From an uncultured Bacteroidales bacterium (GTDB lineage Bacteria; Bacteroidota; Bacteroidia; Bacteroidales; Muribaculaceae): a DNA stretch of 64,000 nt. The notes under the pieces are model-generated. The model had not been told where the DNA came from. It was given only the letters and a program-made list of their open reading frames with translations, and made no database searches. The stretch lies in assembly GCA_902782465.1 (NCBI GenBank), contig CACZNH010000002.1, positions 124,001-188,000 on the forward strand. Direction: 5' to 3'. Numbering within the stretch: the first letter of the stretch is position 1; each line of letters starts with the position of its first letter. The position numbers and the translations under genes were made by a program. This document shows positions 48,612-57,326 of the stretch, piece by piece.

Positions 48612-50822
48612 ATGAAATTCTTCAAATTAACAGCACTCTCGGTGGCTGCACTGGCGCTGCTCAGCTCTTCGACCTGCTCCAAGCAGGAAACTGCTGCTCC
48701 CGGCCAGAAGGCTTCGACCGAGGCTACCTCCGCAACGATGGAAAAGAAAGAGTTTACTCCCGAATTCCTGAACCAGCTGGGTCGCGTTGGCGGTCCGCAA
48801 GTGTCGCCCGACGGCAAGAAGGTCCTGTATGGCGTGACCTATTATGACATCAAGACCAACAAGGGCAACTGTGACTTGTGGGTGATGGATGTTGACGGCA
48901 AGAACGCCAAGCAAATCACCAACACGCCCAACAGCGAGAGCAACTATGTGTGGATTGACGGCGGCAAGAAAATCGCTTTTATCTACAAGGACGAGGGAGA
49001 AGGCAAGACCCCGCAGCTGTGGACGATGAACGCCGACGGTGGCAGCCGCAACTGCGTGAGCGACATCGAGGACGGCATCGAGGGCTTTGTGTTCTCGCCC
49101 GACGAGAAGCGCGTGGTGATGATTTCTCAGGTCAAGTATGGCCAGACGGCCCAGGACATGTATCCTGACCTGGAGAATACCACGGGCAAACTCTATGACG
49201 ACATGATGTACAAGCACTGGGACGAGTGGGTGACCACTATTCCGCATCCCTTTGTGGCTGATTATGACGGCAGCAAGGCCGGCAATGTCAAGGACGTGCT
49301 CGAGGGTGAGCCCTACGAGTCACCGATGAAGCCCTGGGGCGGCATCGAGTCGCTGGCATGGACGCCTGACGGCAAGAACCTCGTGTACGTGTGCCGCAAG
49401 AAAACCGGCAAAGACTATGCATTCTCGACCAACAGCGACCTGTACAAGTATAACCTGGAGACCGGCAAGACCGAGAACCTGACGCAGGGCATGATGGGCT
49501 ATGACACCTATCCCATCATCAACAGCAAGGGTGAGATGGCTTGGCTGTCGATGGAGCATGACGGCTATGAGGCCGACAAGAACCGCATCTTCTTTATGGA
49601 TGCTGCCGGCAACAAGAAGGACCTGACCGAGAACTGGGATTACAGCGTTGACGATATCGCTTGGTCGCCCGACGAGAAGGCCATCTATTTCATCTGCCCC
49701 TTCCAGGGTGTGCAGCCCATCTTCCGTATGGATGTCGCTACCCAGAAGGTCGATACCATTGCCATGGGCGTGTGTGACTTCAACAGCATGTCGTTTGTTG
49801 ACAATGAGACCCTGCTTGCCTGCCGCCAGAGCTATCAGACTCCTAATGAAATTTTCAGCATCCAGATGGGCAAGGAACCCGTGCAGCTTACCCATGTCAA
49901 CGATGAGGCGCTCGCTCAGGTTGACCCCATCGGCATCGAGAAGCGCATGGTGCCCACCACCGACGGCAAGCTGATGACCACGTGGGTTTGCTACCCGCCC
50001 AACTTCGACCCCAACAAGAAGTATCCCGCTATCCTCTTCTGCGAGGGTGGCCCGCAGTCGCCCGTCAGCCAGTTCTGGAGCTATCGCTGGAACATGCGCA
50101 TCATGGCCAGCAACGGCTACATCGTCATCCTGCCCAACCGTCGTGGTCTGCCTGGCTTCGGCACCGAGTGGAATGCCCAGATCAGCGGCGACTACGGTGG
50201 CCAGAACATGCGTGACTACCTCAGCGCAGTGGATTACATGAAGAAGGAGCCTTACATCGATGGTGAGCACATCGGTGCCGTTGGTGCCAGCTATGGTGGC
50301 TACTCGGTTTACTTCCTGGCAGGTAACCACAACAAGCGTTTTGCCTGCTTCCTGGCTCATGCCGGTATCTTCAACCTCGAGGCCCAGTACCTGGAGACCG
50401 AGGAAATGTGGTTCGTGCAGTGGGATCTGGGTGGCCCGTACTGGGACAAGAGCAACGCTATCGCTCAGCGTTCCTACAGCCAAGCTAACCCCAAGAACTA
50501 CGTTCAGAACTGGGATACCCCCATCATGTGTACTGCCGGTGAACTCGATTACCGCATCGTCTTCACCCAGGCTTGCCAGGCATTCAATGCCGCCAAGATT
50601 AAGGGCCTGCCCGCACGTCTGCTGCTCTTCCCCGACGAGAACCACTGGATTCTCAAGCCTCAGAACAGCATCCTGTGGCAGCGCGAGTTCTTCAGGTGGC
50701 TCGACACGTGGCTGAAGCCCGACAGCGAGGCCGCTAAGGCTTACAAGGCCGAGCAGGACTCCATCAACGCCGCCAAGGCTGCCACGACGCTGATTGCGCC
50801 CGCCGAGGAGAAAAAGAACTGA
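48612..50822 (+). CDS. S9 family prolyl oligopeptidase / acylaminoacyl-peptidase
   Basis: 736 residues. Possible lipoprotein (LSSSTC near residue 23). The N-terminal half is a WD40-like beta-propeller (repeats such as VSPDGKKVLYGV and WSPDEKAIYFI). The C-terminal alpha/beta-hydrolase has nucleophile Ser560 in GASYGGY, Asp646 in GELDYR and His678 in ENHWI. Cleaves short peptides, probably in the periplasm. Single gene with its own promoter. A palindromic GGATGC-centred element follows. Confidence 0.92.
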   Translation: MKFFKLTALSVAALALLSSSTCSKQETAAPGQKASTEATSATMEKKEFTPEFLNQLGRVGGPQVSPDGKKVLYGVTYYDIKTNKGNCDLWVMDVDGKNAKQITNTPNSESNYVWIDGGKKIAFIYKDEGEGKTPQLWTMNADGGSRNCVSDIEDGIEGFVFSPDEKRVVMISQVKYGQTAQDMYPDLENTTGKLYDDMMYKHWDEWVTTIPHPFVADYDGSKAGNVKDVLEGEPYESPMKPWGGIESLAWTPDGKNLVYVCRKKTGKDYAFSTNSDLYKYNLETGKTENLTQGMMGYDTYPIINSKGEMAWLSMEHDGYEADKNRIFFMDAAGNKKDLTENWDYSVDDIAWSPDEKAIYFICPFQGVQPIFRMDVATQKVDTIAMGVCDFNSMSFVDNETLLACRQSYQTPNEIFSIQMGKEPVQLTHVNDEALAQVDPIGIEKRMVPTTDGKLMTTWVCYPPNFDPNKKYPAILFCEGGPQSPVSQFWSYRWNMRIMASNGYIVILPNRRGLPGFGTEWNAQISGDYGGQNMRDYLSAVDYMKKEPYIDGEHIGAVGASYGGYSVYFLAGNHNKRFACFLAHAGIFNLEAQYLETEEMWFVQWDLGGPYWDKSNAIAQRSYSQANPKNYVQNWDTPIMCTAGELDYRIVFTQACQAFNAAKIKGLPARLLLFPDENHWILKPQNSILWQREFFRWLDTWLKPDSEAAKAYKAEQDSINAAKAATTLIAPAEEKKN

Positions 50823-50833
50823 TACCCAAAGAT

Positions 50834-50908
50834 ATAAACTACTGATTACGCGAATTACACTAAGGAAGCGGATGCCAATTAGTTTAATTCGCGTAATTCG
50901 TAGTTTAT
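50834..50908. repeat. Long hairpin with GGATGC centre between S9 peptidase and DUF2284
   Basis: Two 30-bp arms (50834-50863 and 50879-50908) match as an inverted repeat at 27 of 30 positions, around a 15-nt loop containing AGCGGATGCC. The arms have ATTACGCGAATTA, not the heptamers of the lpx elements, but the loop core GCGGATGCC is the same. Confidence 0.85.
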
Positions 50909-50923
50909 AATTAAAAATATACC

Positions 50924-51484
50924 ATGAAGTATAGTGTGAACAGCAAACAGGTGACCGTCGATGCCGACGGGTTCATCAGCCGCTACCGCGATGTGGAGCG
51001 CTTTGAGGCCTTGTGCCGCCAGTGCCCGTCCTACGGCAGGGTGTGGAGTTGTCCGCCCTATGACTTTGATGCCAGGACGGTGAGCGACGGTTTCAAGACC
51101 GTGACGCTGATGGCTACCACCATAGAATTTGATGAACAGACGCGAGCATCCTGCAAGACTGCCGAACAGTCTTCGGCGATGGGTCGTGAAGCCATGCAAG
51201 AAGTGTGGAAAGATGTGCTGCCTCGCCTGTATAAGATGGAACGTGAGCATCCCGGCAGCCGTTGCTTTACCTTTCGATGCTCGCTGTGTCCCGAGGGCTG
51301 CACCCGCCCTGAAGGCAAGCCCTGTCGGCATCCTGACAGGATGCGTCACTCGCTGGAATCAATCGGTTTTGACATCGTGGCCATGTCACGCGACCTGCTG
51401 GGCATCGACCTCGAGTGGAGCAGCGACGGCTCACTTCCCCGTCACCTCACCCTGGTCACAGCCCTCTTTAAAAAAACTAATTAA
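50924..51484 (+). CDS. DUF2284 metal-binding protein
   Basis: 186 residues with three Cys clusters: CRQCPSYGRVWSCPPYDFD, FRCSLCPEG, and CTRPEGKPCRHPDRMRHSLE. Family DUF2284 is thought to bind metal or an Fe-S cluster; function is unknown. The downstream spacer is a 7-bp repeat array beginning in the stop codon. Confidence 0.85.
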   Translation: MKYSVNSKQVTVDADGFISRYRDVERFEALCRQCPSYGRVWSCPPYDFDARTVSDGFKTVTLMATTIEFDEQTRASCKTAEQSSAMGREAMQEVWKDVLPRLYKMEREHPGSRCFTFRCSLCPEGCTRPEGKPCRHPDRMRHSLESIGFDIVAMSRDLLGIDLEWSSDGSLPRHLTLVTALFKKTN

Positions 51485-51511
51485 CTTCTAACTCCTAACT
51501 TCTAACTCCTA
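51484..51511. repeat. Heptamer array between convergent genes
   Basis: Four tandem units ACTTCTA, ACTCCTA, ACTTCTA, ACTCCTA starting at the last base of the DUF2284 stop codon, running to 9 bp before the DUF486 stop. Confidence 0.88.
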
Positions 51512-51519
51512 ACTCAGTA

Positions 51520-51903
51520 TCACCACTTGTGGAACACGAAGAAGACCGCCATCACCAGGCACAGGAATGCTGCCAGATGGTTCCACTTCAAAGACTCGCC
51601 ATTGAAAAACACCGTCATAAACACGGTGAACACAGTCAGTGAGATGACCTCCTGAATCACCTTGAGTTGCATGAGGTTAAAGGGACCTCCATTGCCGTCA
51701 AAACCGATGCGGTTGGCGGGCACTTGGCACGAGTATTCGGGCAGTGCCAGCAGCCATGAGAGCAGGATGATGACATAGAGCGGCGTGTTGTCGGTGAAGA
51801 CCTTGATTTGTTGCAGTTTCAGGTGCCCGTACCAGGCAAATGTCATGAAAATATTGGACACGATGAGCAGTCCAACGGTGTAGAATTGTTGCAGGTATTG
51901 CAT
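51520..51903 (-). CDS. DUF486 family (DMT-like) membrane protein
   Basis: 127 residues, four membrane helices, characteristic DUF486 stretches ILLSWLLALPEYSCQVPANRIG and FNLMQLKVIQEVISLTVF. DUF486 proteins are half-size relatives of the drug/metabolite transporter fold. Function unknown. Converges with the DUF2284 gene. Confidence 0.85.
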   Translation of the reverse strand: MQYLQQFYTVGLLIVSNIFMTFAWYGHLKLQQIKVFTDNTPLYVIILLSWLLALPEYSCQVPANRIGFDGNGGPFNLMQLKVIQEVISLTVFTVFMTVFFNGESLKWNHLAAFLCLVMAVFFVFHKW

Positions 51904-51987
51904 CTCGATATAGGTTCTTGTTTTTGTGCCGCAAAAGTACTAAAAAGTCTTTAGTCCTTCGTATTTAGTTGTTAGTTTTTTCAGCTG

Positions 51988-53076
51988 TCAATGACTTGGT
52001 GATACGGTAATGACGGCATATTCCGAGTCGGTGCCGATGCGGAATTTGCCACCCCACAGGCCCATGCCAGAGCTGACGTAGTAATCGGTCTTGCCACGGT
52101 GGTATAGTCCGTAGTCGCATTCATACATTGCCCGGGTCACCCAGTTCAACGGCCAAACCTGGCCGCGATGGGTGTGGCCGCTCAGTTGCAGGTCCACACC
52201 GTTTTGTTCGGCTTCTTCAAGATGATAGGGCTGGTGGTCGAGCAAGATGGTGTATTGGTCACGGTCAGTATCCTTCAGGAGGTCGGCAACACCTTTGCGG
52301 CGATGGTTGCTGCGGTCGTCACGTCCCACGATGGTCACGCCGTCGATGCTGACGGTCTCGTCACGCAGAATGCGTATTCCCGTCTGCGCCAACAGGTCTA
52401 GCGCCTGGTTCAGTCCCGTGATGAACTCATGATTACCCACACAGCAGAACGCTGGAGCATTCAGGCGCTTCAGTTCCTCGATGGTGCCTTCTTCCTGCAG
52501 GGGACGTACCCTGCCGTCAATCAGGTCACCGGCAATGAGGACGAGGTCAGCCTGCTCTGCATTTATCAAATCCACCCATCGGCCAATTTCGGCACGGCGA
52601 TTGTGGTAACCGGCATGCAGGTCGCTCAGCATCACAATCTTCAACGGCCGTTCCAACTGTTTGTCGGTGGTGAGATGGATTTCCTGGCGTTGCTTGTGGT
52701 GATAGTGGATGTTGCCGGCGATGAAGGTCGTGAGCATCACGCCCGTCAGCACTGTGACCGTGACAGCATTGTCCTTGAGCCATGCAGCGGGAACCAGATG
52801 CACCAATCGCCCGATATCTAGCAACAGGAACGCCATCAGCAGGTAGAACATGATGACCAGCCATGAATTGCCGATTTCGTACATCGCAGTCGCCACCGGA
52901 AGCGGCAGACTGTCGCTCTTGAACTGCAGCACCATGCAAGCCAGTGCAGCAAGCATGAGCAGCATGATGACGACCTTGACGCCCGTGGAGAACGGTAACA
53001 TGCGCCACACGTGCCAGCCCACATAACCCTGCATGAGGAGCATCACGGTCAATACCACTATGAAGAATTTTGCCAT
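51988..53076 (-). CDS. Membrane-anchored metallophosphoesterase
   Basis: 362 residues. Four N-terminal membrane helices (about 1-125), then a calcineurin-like domain: VMLSDLHAGYH, LIAGDLIDG, CVGNHEF, and the C-terminal LSGHTHRGQVWPL. Likely a periplasmic or cytoplasmic phosphodiesterase of the YkuE/YpbG-type group; the substrate is unknown. Divergent from the M64 peptidase with a -7 box at 53105-53112. Confidence 0.88.
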   Translation of the reverse strand: MAKFFIVVLTVMLLMQGYVGWHVWRMLPFSTGVKVVIMLLMLAALACMVLQFKSDSLPLPVATAMYEIGNSWLVIMFYLLMAFLLLDIGRLVHLVPAAWLKDNAVTVTVLTGVMLTTFIAGNIHYHHKQRQEIHLTTDKQLERPLKIVMLSDLHAGYHNRRAEIGRWVDLINAEQADLVLIAGDLIDGRVRPLQEEGTIEELKRLNAPAFCCVGNHEFITGLNQALDLLAQTGIRILRDETVSIDGVTIVGRDDRSNHRRKGVADLLKDTDRDQYTILLDHQPYHLEEAEQNGVDLQLSGHTHRGQVWPLNWVTRAMYECDYGLYHRGKTDYYVSSGMGLWGGKFRIGTDSEYAVITVSPSH

Positions 53077-53104
53077 ATTTCAGTATCTCAATTGATTTGG
53101 GGTG

Positions 53105-53112
53105 CAAAAGTA
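53105..53112 (-). promoter_or_regulatory. -7 box TACTTTTG for the metallophosphoesterase
   Basis: TAnnTTTG on the minus strand, 28 bp before the ATG at 53076. Confidence 0.6.
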
Positions 53113-53136
53113 GTAAAAAAGTTTCTAAAAAAGCAG

Positions 53137-53144
53137 TATATTTG
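53137..53144 (+). promoter_or_regulatory. -7 box TATATTTG for the M64 peptidase
   Basis: TAnnTTTG, 13 bp before the ATG at 53158. It rules out the longer open frame that begins inside the metallophosphoesterase gene. Confidence 0.65.
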
Positions 53145-53157
53145 CAGTACTAAAATT

Positions 53158-54579
53158 ATGAAGACTATGAAGAGAATCTTTCTAACCGTTGCTGTCCTTT
53201 TTCTTGCCATGACCACCATGGCACAGCAGTTCGACGAATTCTTCGATGGACGCACGCTGCGACTTGATTATGTGTTTGCGGGCAATCACGATGCCCAGCA
53301 GATATATCTGGAACAGATGTATGTAACCCCGCAATGGGCTGGCCGTAAGAGCCGCTTGGCCGAAGTGCCCCTCCAGGGTAATGGCCAAATCCGGGTCAAG
53401 GACCATGCCACGGGCCAGGTGCTGTTTGTACACACCTTCTCGACACTGTTCCAGGAGTGGCTGGCAACCGAGGAAGCGACTAAGGTCAGCAAAGCCTTTG
53501 CCACAAGTTACAACGTGCCCATGCCCAAGCAGGCTGTGGACATCACCGTGTCGTTGACCGATTTCCACGGCAAGGTTGTGACAAGTCTTACACACACCGT
53601 TGACCCTGCCGATATCCTTATCCGCCAGATTGGCGACAACGGCATCCCACACCATTATATTTGGAAAGGGAAGACAGTAGGGCCTCGCCTTGGCGTGGCC
53701 GACCAGCCTGGCAAACGTGACTATACGCCCACCGAGGGTCCCCTTGACGGTGAGCCAGACATTACCGAGTGTATCGACCTGGTGATTGTTGCCGAGGGTT
53801 ATACACGTGGCCAGATGGGTAAGTTCTACGGTGATTGCCAGCGCGTGGTCGATGCCTTGTTTGCCCATGAGCCGTTCACCTCGATGAAAAATCGCTTCAA
53901 TGTCGTTGCTGTGGCTGCCGAGTCGCTTACCAGCGGCCCCAGTGTGCCCCACTTGGGACGATGGAGTGATACTCCCGTTGGCACACACTATGACACCTTC
54001 TATAGCGACCGCTACCTGATGACACAGGACATCCATCGCCTCTATGACCTATTGTCAGGTGTTCCCTTTGAGCACATCATCGTGCTGGTTAACAGCGACA
54101 CTTATGGTGGCGGTGGCATTTACAATCAGGTGACAGTCACAACTAGTGACCATCCCACCTTCCATCAGGTGCTGGTTCATGAGTTTGGCCATGCCTATGC
54201 CGGCTTGGGTGACGAATATTTCTATGACGATGCCTATGAATCGATGTATCCTGCTGACACTGAGCCCTGGGAGCCGAATCTGACGACATTGGTCGATTTT
54301 CAGAGCAAGTGGGCCGACATGCTTCCCAAGGGAACAGCGATTCCCACGCCTCCTGATCCCAAGGTGCCCAACTATCGCGAAATCAAGAACGAGAAGGAAC
54401 AGCGCCTGCTGGATGCTGCAACACAGCGCGTGGGCGTGTTTGAGGGTGGGGGATACCAATCCAAGGGCGTTTACCGTCCAGCCCAGGAGTGTCGCATGAA
54501 AATCAATGAGGTAAGGGATTTCTGCCCCGTCTGCTCCCGTGCTATCCAGCGCATCACAGACTTCTACACAGCCCATTAA
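53158..54579 (+). CDS. Peptidase family M64 (IgA peptidase-like)
   Basis: 473 residues from the ATG at 53158. Signal peptide (cleavage near TMAQ), an N-terminal beta-sandwich (about 25-155), and the M64 catalytic domain with zinc-binding HEFGH (341-345) continued by AYAGLGDEYF. The C-terminal half keeps ECRMKINEVRDFCPVC. M64 members include the Clostridium ramosum IgA protease, but most Bacteroidota members have no shown IgA activity. Probably secreted. Confidence 0.9.
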   Translation: MKTMKRIFLTVAVLFLAMTTMAQQFDEFFDGRTLRLDYVFAGNHDAQQIYLEQMYVTPQWAGRKSRLAEVPLQGNGQIRVKDHATGQVLFVHTFSTLFQEWLATEEATKVSKAFATSYNVPMPKQAVDITVSLTDFHGKVVTSLTHTVDPADILIRQIGDNGIPHHYIWKGKTVGPRLGVADQPGKRDYTPTEGPLDGEPDITECIDLVIVAEGYTRGQMGKFYGDCQRVVDALFAHEPFTSMKNRFNVVAVAAESLTSGPSVPHLGRWSDTPVGTHYDTFYSDRYLMTQDIHRLYDLLSGVPFEHIIVLVNSDTYGGGGIYNQVTVTTSDHPTFHQVLVHEFGHAYAGLGDEYFYDDAYESMYPADTEPWEPNLTTLVDFQSKWADMLPKGTAIPTPPDPKVPNYREIKNEKEQRLLDAATQRVGVFEGGGYQSKGVYRPAQECRMKINEVRDFCPVCSRAIQRITDFYTAH

Positions 54580-54603
54580 AGGCTGGGAAATATGTTACAA
54601 CGG

Positions 54604-54634
54604 GCGCGCGTTGTCACTTGGTGATGACGCGCGC
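54604..54634. terminator. Stem-loop between M64 and NlpC/P60 genes
   Basis: GCGCGCGT (54604-54611) / ACGCGCGC (54627-54634), 15-nt loop, overlapping the last codons of the NlpC/P60 gene. No T-run; termination is likely only for the plus strand. Confidence 0.45.
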
Positions 54635-55249
54635 TGCTGTATGGAAATGGGTGGCGTAATAGTTCTGCCGCAGGTCATCGACGGCAACACCGCGCGACGA
54701 TGAGGCGTGAACAAACTTGTAGTCTTTCAGGTAAATGCCCACATGGGAGACGTGGCCGTCGCTGCTGGTAATGAAGAACACAAGGTCGCCCTCACGCAGG
54801 TCGTCCACGTCGATGGGTTTGCAGTTCTCCTCCAGCATGCGGGCAGAGTTGCGGTGCACCTTGATGTCATAGACTTTGAGATAAACCTCCATGACTAGGC
54901 CCGAACAGTCGGTGCCCTCGCCACAGGTGTGGGCGGCATAGACGTATGGCGTACCTAGCCAGCGCTTGAGCTCTTTATACAGCTCCTTGTTGTCCTTCCT
55001 GCCCAGCTTGATGTCCAGGCGTGCCCACTCGTCACTAACGAGGCCGTGGCCAGCTGGCGTAATGATGTTTTTGTTTTCTTTGGAGCGAGTGGTGTTTGTG
55101 CCGTCATCCGAAAACGAACCGCTGCGGTTGCGTCTTTCGTCGTAGGGGCGGTAGGTGTGGGTGTTGTTGCTTGATGTACGGCATGATACTACTGGCAGCG
55201 ACAAGAATATCGCCGCTGCCAGGTATAGTATCTTTTTGCCGCTTAGCAT
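54614..55249 (-). CDS. NlpC/P60 family lipoprotein (cell-wall peptidase)
   Basis: 211 residues. Lipobox VVSC (Cys23), a disordered linker rich in Asn/Ser/Arg to about 65, then an NlpC/P60 domain with catalytic Cys115 in GTDCSGLVM and His in SDGHVSHVGIYL. Cuts peptidoglycan stem peptides at gamma-D-Glu-diaminopimelate bonds. Lies 40 bp after the DUF5606 gene, separated by a repeat array. Confidence 0.9.
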   Translation of the reverse strand: MLSGKKILYLAAAIFLSLPVVSCRTSSNNTHTYRPYDERRNRSGSFSDDGTNTTRSKENKNIITPAGHGLVSDEWARLDIKLGRKDNKELYKELKRWLGTPYVYAAHTCGEGTDCSGLVMEVYLKVYDIKVHRNSARMLEENCKPIDVDDLREGDLVFFITSSDGHVSHVGIYLKDYKFVHASSSRGVAVDDLRQNYYATHFHTAARVITK

Positions 55250-55253
55250 AAAA

Positions 55254-55288
55254 ACTGCTAAAAGCTAATAGCTAACTGCTAAAAGCAA
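55254..55288. repeat. Heptamer array between DUF5606 and NlpC/P60 genes
   Basis: Five units ACTGCTA, AAAGCTA, ATAGCTA, ACTGCTA, AAAGCAA directly before the DUF5606 stop codon and up to 4 bp from the NlpC/P60 ATG. Confidence 0.8.
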
Positions 55289-55289
55289 A

Positions 55290-55730
55290 TTATTCTTTTG
55301 TCTCCTCGGTAGTCTCCTCGGACTTGCCTTCCTCTTCCTCCTTGGCGGTGAAATCGGTCATTCCGGCATCTACAAGAATATTGTACCAGGCGATGATTTT
55401 CTTGATGTCGCTGTTGTGGACGCGCTCGTTATCCCAATTCTCCAGTACACCGCCCATGAACTCATGGAGCTGGTCGGGTGTGGTGTAAGCCTTGGCGTCA
55501 ACCACCTTGCCGTCAAACTTCTTGAGAGCATTCTCCAGCACCTGTGACAAGGGTACATCCTCGCTGGTGGTGAAAATGGAAATATCACCCAGTGACATCA
55601 CGCGCTCACGTGAATGGATGGGAAAACGGCGGCCTGCGGGAATAGTTTCAACCAGCAGCATATTCTTGCCGTAGGATACGAGTTGATAAAGTCCGGGACG
55701 TCCCGAGATAGATAAAATTTTCTTCAGCAT
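55290..55730 (-). CDS. DUF5606 family protein
   Basis: 146 residues from the ATG at 55730 (MLKKILSISGRPGLYQLVSYG); a 35-residue upstream extension runs into coaE and is rejected. The N-terminal 60 residues look like a small beta barrel, the middle is helical, and the tail is poly-Glu (KEEEEGKSEETTEETKE). DUF5606 is a conserved Bacteroidota gene next to coaE. Function unknown. Confidence 0.82.
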   Translation of the reverse strand: MLKKILSISGRPGLYQLVSYGKNMLLVETIPAGRRFPIHSRERVMSLGDISIFTTSEDVPLSQVLENALKKFDGKVVDAKAYTTPDQLHEFMGGVLENWDNERVHNSDIKKIIAWYNILVDAGMTDFTAKEEEEGKSEETTEETKE

Positions 55731-55746
55731 AATTGTTATTAAAGTT

Positions 55747-56319
55747 TTATAGTAGTTTAATGACTTGAGGGAGAAGAGGAGTGATGTTGTCGTTGACAAG
55801 GATGTGTTCGCCGTCGGCAAGGGTGTCTTCATCACGTTGTGCCGCTATGCGTTCCTTTACTTGTGCTGCGGTGAGGCCGCTACGGGTCATAACACGGTCG
55901 ATGCGCAACTGCTCGGGGGCGGTGACATGCCACACGTCATCCACAACCCTGTCGAGTCCAGCGGTTCGCAGCAGGGCGGTCTCGACAAAGGCGATTGTGG
56001 CACCTGCATCGGCTTGTTCCTCAGCCCAACGGATGAGGTCGGTTGCCGTAGCGGGATGAACGATGGCATTGAGCCTTGTCAGGGCATTGGGGTCACTGAA
56101 TGCCACAGCACTCAGGTGAGCGCGGTTCAGAGAACCGTCATTCAGGTAAGTCTCTTCGCCGAAGGCTTCAGCCAACTGCTGACGCACCATGGAATCCTGG
56201 GTCATCAATTGCTTGGCACGTGAGTCACAGTCATAGACCTGAAAGCCCATCACGTTGACGAGACGTGAGACCACGCTCTTGCCGCTGCCGATGCCGCCTG
56301 TTATAGCGATTAACCTCAT
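55747..56319 (-). CDS. coaE: Dephospho-CoA kinase CoaE
   Basis: 190 residues from ATG at 56319. P-loop GGIGSGKS near the start and the CoA-binding DCDSRAKQLM segment. Final step of CoA synthesis. It begins 5 bp after the ybbR-like stop. With coaBC in the other operon, the window carries three CoA-synthesis activities. Confidence 0.93.
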   Translation of the reverse strand: MRLIAITGGIGSGKSVVSRLVNVMGFQVYDCDSRAKQLMTQDSMVRQQLAEAFGEETYLNDGSLNRAHLSAVAFSDPNALTRLNAIVHPATATDLIRWAEEQADAGATIAFVETALLRTAGLDRVVDDVWHVTAPEQLRIDRVMTRSGLTAAQVKERIAAQRDEDTLADGEHILVNDNITPLLPQVIKLL

Positions 56320-56324
56320 TCTGC

Positions 56325-57287
56325 TCAATGCTTCTCGATGATGTATTCAACACTGTCGTGTGAGAGTTTCACGTCTTGATAAGCGGCGGGTATTTCTCCG
56401 ATATGAACCATCACCTTGTTGCTGGTGGAGTTGAAGTCAACGGAATTGTAATCGACGACAGCTGTGATGCCCGATTCGTCATTGATGCGGCTCATGGGAG
56501 AGCGGTAACTCACTTCCACATCACTCGGGAAGAGAAGCATCTTCAAGCCCGGAGGCGCGTTGCGGACAACAATCTTGACCGAACGCTTTTGGGACTTGAG
56601 TTTCTCGATAGGCACCATGATGTCGATGGCACGAGGCTCAACAACAGCACCGCTGATAGGCGCAATGGTGACCTTGCGGCGCAACGTGTCAGTCAAGTCA
56701 GTCTCCTCAACATGGTAGGTGAAAACCTCGTTGATATCACTCAGCGTCTTGGCATCGCTGAAGACGAGTACCGAGTCCTGGCTCTGTATGAGCGCTCCGA
56801 ACAGGGTGTAGTCTTCGCGCGGCTCGACTATGATATCGGTTTTGACAGGTACCTTCTTTCCGGGCAAGTCGGTGAAGCGGATATTGATGTTCTCGGGCAA
56901 GACACTGACAATAGTGGCATGCTTGTTCAAAATGCCCGCCAAGGCCTTCTTGAGATGGCTCTGGTCCACCTTGAAGTAACCGCTGCCGTCGTTATAGTCA
57001 CTGAAGCGCAACGTCAGGGGCTGGCTCTTGCGGAACAGATAGGAGAAGAACCGATAACCGCGGTCTGTCACCGTGACAGTGAGTGTGTCAGGCACCCTCG
57101 ACAGCAGGTGGACATTGCGGGGCAAATTGATTTTGACCGGTACTTCAATATCAAGTTTCACGTCACGGTTAAAGGTCAGGAAACTCCAGAATACTGCCGA
57201 GATGACAACAAACATCAGGTAGAGCAGAATCGACCTGGTTCGAGGCGATTGCTGCATCTTGTCCCGTATGTTGTCCCAGAGTTGCAT
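56325..57287 (-). CDS. YbbR-like domain protein
   Basis: 320 residues. One N-terminal membrane helix (about 20-38; LLYLMFVVISAVFWSFLTF), followed by three or four YbbR-like beta domains such as VKINLPRNVHLLSRVPDTLTVTVTD. In Firmicutes, YbbR (CdaR) controls a diadenylate cyclase, but the cyclase gene is not adjacent here. Position between yajC and coaE is the usual Bacteroidota arrangement. Confidence 0.85.
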   Translation of the reverse strand: MQLWDNIRDKMQQSPRTRSILLYLMFVVISAVFWSFLTFNRDVKLDIEVPVKINLPRNVHLLSRVPDTLTVTVTDRGYRFFSYLFRKSQPLTLRFSDYNDGSGYFKVDQSHLKKALAGILNKHATIVSVLPENINIRFTDLPGKKVPVKTDIIVEPREDYTLFGALIQSQDSVLVFSDAKTLSDINEVFTYHVEETDLTDTLRRKVTIAPISGAVVEPRAIDIMVPIEKLKSQKRSVKIVVRNAPPGLKMLLFPSDVEVSYRSPMSRINDESGITAVVDYNSVDFNSTSNKVMVHIGEIPAAYQDVKLSHDSVEYIIEKH

Positions 57288-57326
57288 GTCTTAACCTGTC
57301 GCGATGATGACTGTCACAGTTGTATT

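Noticed and set aside
49320-50645. 441-codon open frame antisense to the S9 peptidase
   Set aside because: Shadow frame; the sense gene has a full catalytic triad.
53011-53157. N-terminal extension of the M64 peptidase
   Set aside because: It would start inside the divergent gene and pass through a -7 box; the signal peptide begins at 53158.
55733-55835. N-terminal extension of the DUF5606 protein
   Set aside because: It overlaps coaE and lacks likeness to the conserved MLKKILSISGRPGLY start.
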